From the NCBI GenBank assembly GCA_038894275.1, contig JAWAPU010000021.1, positions 1 through 9,167 on the forward strand: a DNA stretch of 9,167 nucleotides, given 5' to 3'. Below, one piece after another: positions 6,253 to 9,167 of the stretch (positions are counted from its first letter, which is position 1; each line of letters begins with the position of its first letter). A model generated the notes under the pieces. It did not search any database. It was not told where the DNA came from and saw only the letters and a list, made by a program, of their open reading frames with translations. This DNA is from JAWAPU01 sp038894275. GTDB taxonomy: Archaea; Nanobdellota; Nanobdellia; UBA10117. The position numbers and the translations under genes were made by a program.

Positions 6253-6559
6253 TGGTTGCCTCCTTCTTATGAGGTTTAAGTTTTTGGCCTCTTTCCCTAC
6301 CAAGAATATATTTAGGTTCAAATTTTTCTAAACTTTCTTTGTTTGAGTAATACCTAGCGTTGCAAATGGCTTTAAAACCGAATTTTGGTTTTATATATTG
6401 TATAATGATTTGTTCTTGGTTTACGTTTAAGATTTTAGCTAATTCGGGTCTAATTTCTGCTCTTTTGGGTGTGGCCTCTTTTACATGCGTAATTTCTGCT
6501 TTTATTTCTACTCTATTCATTAAAGGATTTTCGACTTTTTCTAAAATTTTAATTTCCAT
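6239..6559 (-). CDS. rps24e: Small-subunit ribosomal protein eS24
   Basis: A 106-residue 30S protein. The family pattern is clear: M-E-I-K-I-L-E-K-V-E-N-P-L-M-N-R at the start, then A-T-P-K-R-A-E-I-R-P-E-L-A (29-41) and the conserved F-G-F-K-A-I-C-N-A-R-Y-Y (60-71), closing with a basic tail rich in Lys and Arg. Length fits archaeal eS24. It starts two bases after the spt4 stop. In many archaea the DUF359 (dephospho-CoA kinase) gene lies between spt4 and rps24e; here there is no room for it. Confidence 0.94.
   Translation of the reverse strand: MEIKILEKVENPLMNRVEIKAEITHVKEATPKRAEIRPELAKILNVNQEQIIIQYIKPKFGFKAICNARYYSNKESLEKFEPKYILGRERGQKLKPHKKEATNAKT
6259..6263 (-). promoter_or_regulatory. 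Strong Shine-Dalgarno site (GGAGG) for eS31
   Basis: On the minus strand GAAGGAGGCAACCA precedes the eS31 ATG, with six bases between GGAGG and the start codon. It lies inside the rps24e coding region. It decides the eS31 start and shows that Shine-Dalgarno initiation is used here for internal cistrons, while most first genes lack it. Confidence 0.75.
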
Positions 6560-6561
6560 TT

Positions 6562-6744
6562 TTACACGCGTATAGCAAATTCTCCTGTCTCAATAATTTT
6601 TAATAATTTTGCTAATTCTGAATTTTGGCAATCTAAAATTACTATTTTACCTTTCCAAGACTCTGTAAGTTTTGCGTCTGGGTGATTCGGACATTTTTCA
6701 GAATCCGTTAATTTTTTACAAATTTTACATGCGCGTTTAACCAT
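6562..6744 (-). CDS. spt4: Transcription elongation factor Spt4 (RpoE2)
   Basis: A 60-residue zinc-ribbon protein that pairs with Spt5 (NusG homologue) on the RNA polymerase clamp to raise processivity. Zinc ligands are Cys6, Cys9, Cys18 and, unusually, His21 (C-K-I-C and C-P-N-H); the last position is commonly Cys. The segment W-K-G-K-I-V-I-L-D (30-38) followed by S-E-L-A-K-L-L and G-E-F-A-I-R-V matches the Spt4 core. I chose the ATG at 6744, not the in-frame ATG at 6759, because family homology starts with V-K-R-A-C. This start overlaps the rpoE stop by eight bases, a typical coupled arrangement. Confidence 0.9.
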   Translation of the reverse strand: MVKRACKICKKLTDSEKCPNHPDAKLTESWKGKIVILDCQNSELAKLLKIIETGEFAIRV

Positions 6745-7306
6745 TTTTCTTTTTTTCAATTTTTAATTCTTCTTTTACTTCGGCATCTATCCATTCTAAT
6801 TTGCCGAGCATTGGTTGGCGCATAGTTAAACCTATTTTTGGGTTTAATGGATCTTTATAGGAAATTGCCACAATTTTGGCTCTAACCCTATCGCCGACTT
6901 TTAAAGTTTTGCCTGTTTTCTTTCCAGAAAGTGCACCAGATTTAGAAAATGAAACAAAATCATCCATTGTTTGACTTATATGAACCATCCCTTCAAATGG
7001 GCCAAAATCGATAAATGCTCCAAATTTAGCTATGTCTATGACATCACCTTCGACAATTTCGCCAATCTCAGGAATGTAATGAAGAACCGAAAAGGTTGTT
7101 TTATGGTATGCCGCGCCATCTCCAGGTATAATTACTCCTTCCTCTATTTTGGAAATATCTTTAATTTGAATAACTTTTCCTAAATTACTAATTACATTTC
7201 CTTCATAGTCCACTCTTAATTGTTCGCTTACAGCGCGTTCTAAAGGCTCGCCAAATCGGTTCGGCGAAACTCTTACAACGTCTTTTACAACAGATAGCCA
7301 ATACAT
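6737..7306 (-). CDS. rpoE: DNA-directed RNA polymerase subunit Rpo7 (RpoE, Rpb7-like)
   Basis: A 189-residue stalk subunit that pairs with Rpo4 (encoded at 8329-8676) and helps in open complex formation and nascent RNA binding. The N-terminal RNP-like half includes P-G-D-G-A-A-Y-H (61-68) and V-L-H-Y-I-P-E (74-80). The S1 RNA-binding domain spans about 82-165, with G-D-V-I-D-I-A-K-F-G-A-F-I-D and G-M-V-H-I-S-Q. The stretch I-G-L-T-M-R-Q-P-M-L-G-K-L-E-W-I is a strong family signature. The start at 7306 (M-Y-W-L) fits the usual M-Y-x-x start better than the in-frame ATG at 7321. The C-terminal tail is lysine-rich. First gene of the block down to DUF192, probably with its own promoter. Confidence 0.95.
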   Translation of the reverse strand: MYWLSVVKDVVRVSPNRFGEPLERAVSEQLRVDYEGNVISNLGKVIQIKDISKIEEGVIIPGDGAAYHKTTFSVLHYIPEIGEIVEGDVIDIAKFGAFIDFGPFEGMVHISQTMDDFVSFSKSGALSGKKTGKTLKVGDRVRAKIVAISYKDPLNPKIGLTMRQPMLGKLEWIDAEVKEELKIEKKKNG

Positions 7307-7329
7307 TTTATTGAAAAGCAAAATATAGA

Positions 7330-7342
7330 TTTAAAAATATAT
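7330..7342 (-). promoter_or_regulatory. TATA-like box upstream of rpoE
   Basis: On the minus strand ATATATTTTTAAA lies 24 to 36 bases before the rpoE ATG, the right distance for a transcript with little or no leader. It falls in the only gap between the PIN gene and rpoE; a second A/T-rich stretch (TTTTAAATTT, 7349-7358) overlaps the PIN gene end. Judged by position and composition only. Confidence 0.4.
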
Positions 7343-7351
7343 CGGAAAATT

Positions 7352-7717
7352 TTAAATTTCAATAATTCTTTTTTTCTTTAAAAAAAGAACTTTTAAGCCT
7401 TTTTCTTTTGCTTTTAATTCAAGTTCTTTATCAGCAGTTAATATCGCCGCATTATTTTTATAAGCATAGTCTATAATTGCTTCGTCTGTTTTTCCTTTCA
7501 GTTTTGGTTTTTCAAAAATTTTTGTTTGTAGGAGAGATAAAGCAGCTTTTGCTGCGTCCCTGTCTGATTTTTTCTTAGCCACTTTGGTAAGCATTCCAAG
7601 TTCTGCAAAAACTAAATCAGGTATCACAATTTCATAACTTCTTAGCATTTCGAACAAATCTGCTTTTATTTTTATGGCATAAAGTAAAATATTAGTATCT
7701 ATTAGGATTTTTTCCAT
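7352..7717 (-). CDS. PIN-domain ribonuclease, Fcf1/VapC9-like family (COG1412-type)
   Basis: A 121-residue PIN domain. The acidic metal-binding residues are in place: Asp7 in L-I-D-T-N, Glu39 in F-A-E-L, Asp78 in K-T-D-E-A-I-I-D-Y-A and Asp96 in L-T-A-D-K-E-L. The sequence resembles the archaeal family related to eukaryotic Fcf1/Utp24, which cleaves pre-rRNA, and also called VapC9. No VapB-like antitoxin gene is adjacent. Its position beside rpoE is conserved in many archaea, which favours a housekeeping role in RNA processing over a toxin role. Its ATG directly follows the DUF655 stop codon (TAG-ATG). Family is confident; the exact substrate is inference. Confidence 0.85.
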   Translation of the reverse strand: MEKILIDTNILLYAIKIKADLFEMLRSYEIVIPDLVFAELGMLTKVAKKKSDRDAAKAALSLLQTKIFEKPKLKGKTDEAIIDYAYKNNAAILTADKELELKAKEKGLKVLFLKKKRIIEI

Positions 7718-8272
7718 CTACCTTTGGGTAAAAAGTTTATGCCTATCCAAACCTTGCAATTCTAAAATTATTCTCTCTACAATTGCTTTTTTAGGGTCTA
7801 TTGAAGCCACTCTTTCTTTTATATTAGTAAACGATGTAAATTCGCCTTTCTCCCTTTCAGCCAAAAGCTCTTGAGCGTGTTTTTTTCCTACGCCTGGTAA
7901 AAGCTCAAATTGGTGCGACCTTAAACTTATTGGACCTGCTTTGTTAAAAAATTGCACAAATTTTGCTTCATTTTCGTCTATTATTTTTTCTATTACAAAA
8001 GGCAATTCGGCTTTTGCAGTTTGTGTTAATTTATTATAAGGTAAAACTCCTTTAATATATAATATTTTATCTCTCTTTCCTTCACCTACGTATACGTCAT
8101 CATATGGTTTTAAATCTGCAGAGGGTACAACTTCTAAAAGTGTAAAAAAAGACTTTCCAATAACCTGTGCGATTGGTTCTTTTTTATGTGCTGGGCGAAG
8201 GTCTTCTGGATAACCATGTTTCAAATATTCTAATACAATCGCGCGTTCTTCTTTTGCTTTTTTTTGCATCAT
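7718..8272 (-). CDS. DUF655 family predicted RNA-binding protein with helix-hairpin-helix
   Basis: A 184-residue archaeal protein of the DUF655 (COG1491) family. The N-terminal half has the OB-like pattern G-x-x-F-F-T-L-L-E-V-V-P and Y-D-D-V-Y-V-G-E-G-K-R-D-K-I (about 40-70). The C-terminal half carries a helix-hairpin-helix L-L-P-G-V-G-K-K-H-A-Q-E-L-L (124-137), a nonspecific nucleic-acid binding motif. The gene usually lies between rpoF and the rRNA dimethylase gene ksgA; here ksgA is absent and the PIN gene follows with no gap. Two ATGs in tandem occur at 8272 and 8269; the Shine-Dalgarno site is 4 bases from the first and 7 from the second, so the second may be the true start. Molecular role unproven. 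Confidence 0.88.
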   Translation of the reverse strand: MMQKKAKEERAIVLEYLKHGYPEDLRPAHKKEPIAQVIGKSFFTLLEVVPSADLKPYDDVYVGEGKRDKILYIKGVLPYNKLTQTAKAELPFVIEKIIDENEAKFVQFFNKAGPISLRSHQFELLPGVGKKHAQELLAEREKGEFTSFTNIKERVASIDPKKAIVERIILELQGLDRHKLFTQR

Positions 8273-8276
8273 GGTT

Positions 8277-8281
8277 ACCTC
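8277..8281 (-). promoter_or_regulatory. Shine-Dalgarno site (GAGGT) for DUF655
   Basis: AGAGGTAACC precedes tandem ATG codons on the minus strand. The spacing is 4 bases to the first ATG and 7 to the second, which leans toward the second as the main start. Confidence 0.6.
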
Positions 8282-8317
8282 TCATTTTAATTTCATTTTT
8301 AAAATAAAAAATAATAG

Positions 8318-8325
8318 TATTTAAA
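8318..8325 (-). promoter_or_regulatory. TATA box (TTTAAATA) for the DUF655-PIN unit
   Basis: TTTAAATA preceded by GTAAAAG, a plausible BRE, lies in the 56-base gap between rpoF and DUF655. Initiation about 25 bases downstream would leave a leader of roughly 20 bases holding the GAGGT site. A run of six T (8306-8311) in the same gap could also terminate the eL21-rpoF transcript. Confidence 0.5.
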
Positions 8326-8328
8326 CTT

Positions 8329-8676
8329 TTACTCAGACTTTTCTGCGGTATATTTTGATACAATATCATAAATTTTTTTGAGACTATCTTGGCTTAAATT
8401 GTTATTGCTAAGAATACTTCTTAATTCGCCCATAGTTCTAGGAAGAATATTTATTATTGTTACTTTTTCTTCATCTCCTAAACCAATAATATTTGCATCG
8501 GTAAGCTCTTTCATTAGTTTTTCACAATTGGTTGGTGAAAGCTTTGCATTCTTTTTTGCAAAAGATAAAATTTTATCATGAAACTCTGTGCGCCGATTTT
8601 TTTTGAGTTCTTTTAAATGTGAAAGTAATTCTACAAAAGAAATTGGTTTTTTGGATATAAATTCAATTGAAGTCAT
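8329..8676 (-). CDS. rpoF: DNA-directed RNA polymerase subunit Rpo4 (RpoF, Rpb4-like)
   Basis: A 115-residue partner of Rpo7 in the polymerase stalk. Family features are the N-terminal K-K-P-I-S-F-V-E-L-L (9-18), the central helix pair with a L-M-K-E-L-T-D segment, and the HRDC-like C-terminal part containing I-N-I-L-P-R-T-M-G-E-L-R-S-I-L (74-88), which is diagnostic. Its ATG overlaps the eL21 stop by four bases (ATGA), and a GAGGG sequence at 8681-8685 lies four bases upstream. The eL21-rpoF pairing is common in archaea. Confidence 0.92.
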   Translation of the reverse strand: MTSIEFISKKPISFVELLSHLKELKKNRRTEFHDKILSFAKKNAKLSPTNCEKLMKELTDANIIGLGDEEKVTIINILPRTMGELRSILSNNNLSQDSLKKIYDIVSKYTAEKSE

Positions 8677-8966
8677 TTTACCCTCGTTAAATGGATTGGT
8701 TTTGCGATTAAATATTTTTTTGAATTACCGTCTCTAACTTCTAATTTATATGCCGAACCTATTTTTTCGATTACAATTGCATGTCTGCCTTTAAATCTTG
8801 GATGTGGCATCCCTTCGTGTACTGCAGGCTCTGGGTCTATTATCACCTTTTCTCCAATTTTAAAAGTCTGCAAAAGTTTTGTAAGGCTTATTTTACCGCT
8901 TGTTCTCGGAATTTTTCTTAGTTTTTTTCTTGTTCTGCTTCTAAACGAGCCTGCTCTTTTAACCAT
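8673..8966 (-). CDS. rpl21e: Large-subunit ribosomal protein eL21
   Basis: A 97-residue 50S protein with an SH3-like fold. The family pattern is clear: a basic start S-F-R-S-R-T-R-K-K-L, then F-K-I-G-E-K-V-I-I-D-P-E-P-A-V-H-E-G-M-P-H (35-55), R-F-K-G-R-H-A-I-V (57-65) and the end I-H-L-T-R-V-K. Length is normal for archaea. It is the first gene of the leftward informational block, is coupled to rpoF, and lies just downstream of the GC-rich tandem repeat, separated by a 40-base A/T-rich spacer. Confidence 0.95.
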   Translation of the reverse strand: MVKRAGSFRSRTRKKLRKIPRTSGKISLTKLLQTFKIGEKVIIDPEPAVHEGMPHPRFKGRHAIVIEKIGSAYKLEVRDGNSKKYLIAKPIHLTRVK

Positions 8967-8987
8967 ACTTTAAGTTTTAATAAAGGG

Positions 8988-8996
8988 TTTTTAATT
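8988..8996 (-). promoter_or_regulatory. Weak TATA-like box for eL21
   Basis: On the minus strand AAAGAATTAAAAACC contains an A/T box 22 to 30 bases before the eL21 ATG, consistent with a leaderless message. It is squeezed between the gene and the start of the tandem repeat at 9007, so the repeat forms the region just upstream of the promoter. Confidence 0.3.
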
Positions 8997-9006
8997 CTTT
9001 CCCTCA

Positions 9007-9167
9007 GCCGTAACCCGGCTGGCGTGTTGTATGTCTCGCTATCGCTCGAGCATACGTTCTTACGAAATTAAGTGCAGGCCGTAACCCGGCTGGCGTGTTG
9101 TATGTCTCGCTATCGCTCGAGCATACGTTCTTACGAAATTAAGTGCAGGCCGTAACCCGGCTGGCGT
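9007..9167. repeat. Perfect tandem repeat, 71-base unit, continuing past the window edge
   Basis: Two full copies (9007-9077 and 9078-9148) and the first 19 bases of a third (9149-9167) are identical. The match begins sharply at 9007; the base before it differs from the corresponding base at 9077. The unit is about 52% G+C, against a much lower value in the rest of the window. It has stop codons on both strands, and because 71 is not a multiple of three every frame meets them, so it is noncoding. Each unit can form three hairpins: GCCG/CGGC, a strong bulged GTATG-CTCG stem, and a weak CTTA/TAAG stem. There are no variable spacers. It may be a satellite-like array, a structured RNA array or an assembly loop. 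Confidence 0.9.
9029..9055. other. Bulged hairpin within the 71-base repeat (first copy)
   Basis: GTATG, a bulged T, then CTCG pair with CGAG and CATAC across an eight-base loop (CTATCGCT), giving nine pairs with one bulge. A CGT/ACG pairing (9023-9025 with 9062-9064) could close an outer helix across an internal loop. The same structure recurs exactly 71 bases later at 9100-9126. Such a palindrome could fold as RNA or be a protein binding site. Confidence 0.7.

Noticed and set aside
6253..6321. N-terminal extension of eS31
   Set aside because: The added residues come from the overlapping eS24 gene; a strong GGAGG fixes the start at 6252.
7352..7717. PIN gene as the toxin of a toxin-antitoxin pair
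   Set aside because: No antitoxin-like gene is next to it, the upstream neighbour is DUF655, and the family and its place beside rpoE point to a housekeeping RNase.
9007..9077. tRNA gene or integron attC-like site in the 71-base unit
   Set aside because: The length is near that of a tRNA, but no acceptor stem or T-arm consensus can be placed on either strand, and the GTTRRRY/RYYYAAC pair expected of attC is not found.
9007..9167. CRISPR array at the right edge
   Set aside because: The 71-base period would suit repeat plus spacer, but the entire unit is identical in every copy, leaving no variable spacers, and no cas gene is present.

Overview
This is an AT-rich, densely packed archaeal chromosome segment. 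The archaeal assignment rests on the gene content: eS24, eS31 and eL21 ribosomal proteins, the RNA polymerase subunits Rpo7 (RpoE) and Rpo4 (RpoF), Spt4, the KEOPS subunit Kae1 and DUF655. Small compact proteins, overlapping genes, few Shine-Dalgarno sites and missing members of normally conserved clusters suggest a reduced genome, possibly of the DPANN type. That lineage guess is inference; no rRNA gene is present to test it.

Layout, left to right. Positions 1-122 (minus) hold the start of the uL1 gene, which runs off the window. A short divergent promoter region separates it from a rightward block: a JAMM/MPN metalloprotease-like protein (194-1036), a protein with four CBS repeats fused to an HPF/RaiA-like ribosome hibernation domain (1055-2308), a 48-residue single-pass membrane microprotein (2305-2451) and a bacterial-type Ku (2453-3214). 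The last three are joined by a 4-base overlap and a 1-base gap, so translation is probably coupled. A THEP1-type NTPase follows from its own promoter (3282-3791) and converges, with a 12-base overlap, on a LigD-type ATP-dependent DNA ligase (3780-4721, minus). Ku and ligase together make a minimal non-homologous end joining pair; no primase/polymerase or phosphoesterase partner is visible.

From 4753 to 8966 everything is on the minus strand and is mostly translation, transcription and tRNA-modification machinery. In transcription order: eL21, rpoF, DUF655, a PIN-domain RNase of the Fcf1/VapC9-like family, rpoE, spt4, rps24e, rps27ae, kae1 and DUF192, then the ligase. This looks like two classic archaeal clusters placed end to end, lacking ksgA, the DUF359 gene, aIF2-gamma and bud32.

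At the right edge, upstream of eL21, lies a perfect tandem repeat with a 71-base unit. It is far richer in GC than the rest, noncoding in all frames, and holds a strong bulged hairpin in every copy.

Most interesting: (1) the Ku/ligase NHEJ pair in an archaeon; (2) Ku sharing an apparent operon with a CBS-HPF hibernation-like protein and an unknown membrane microprotein, which suggests a dormancy-linked repair module; (3) the 71-base repeat array.
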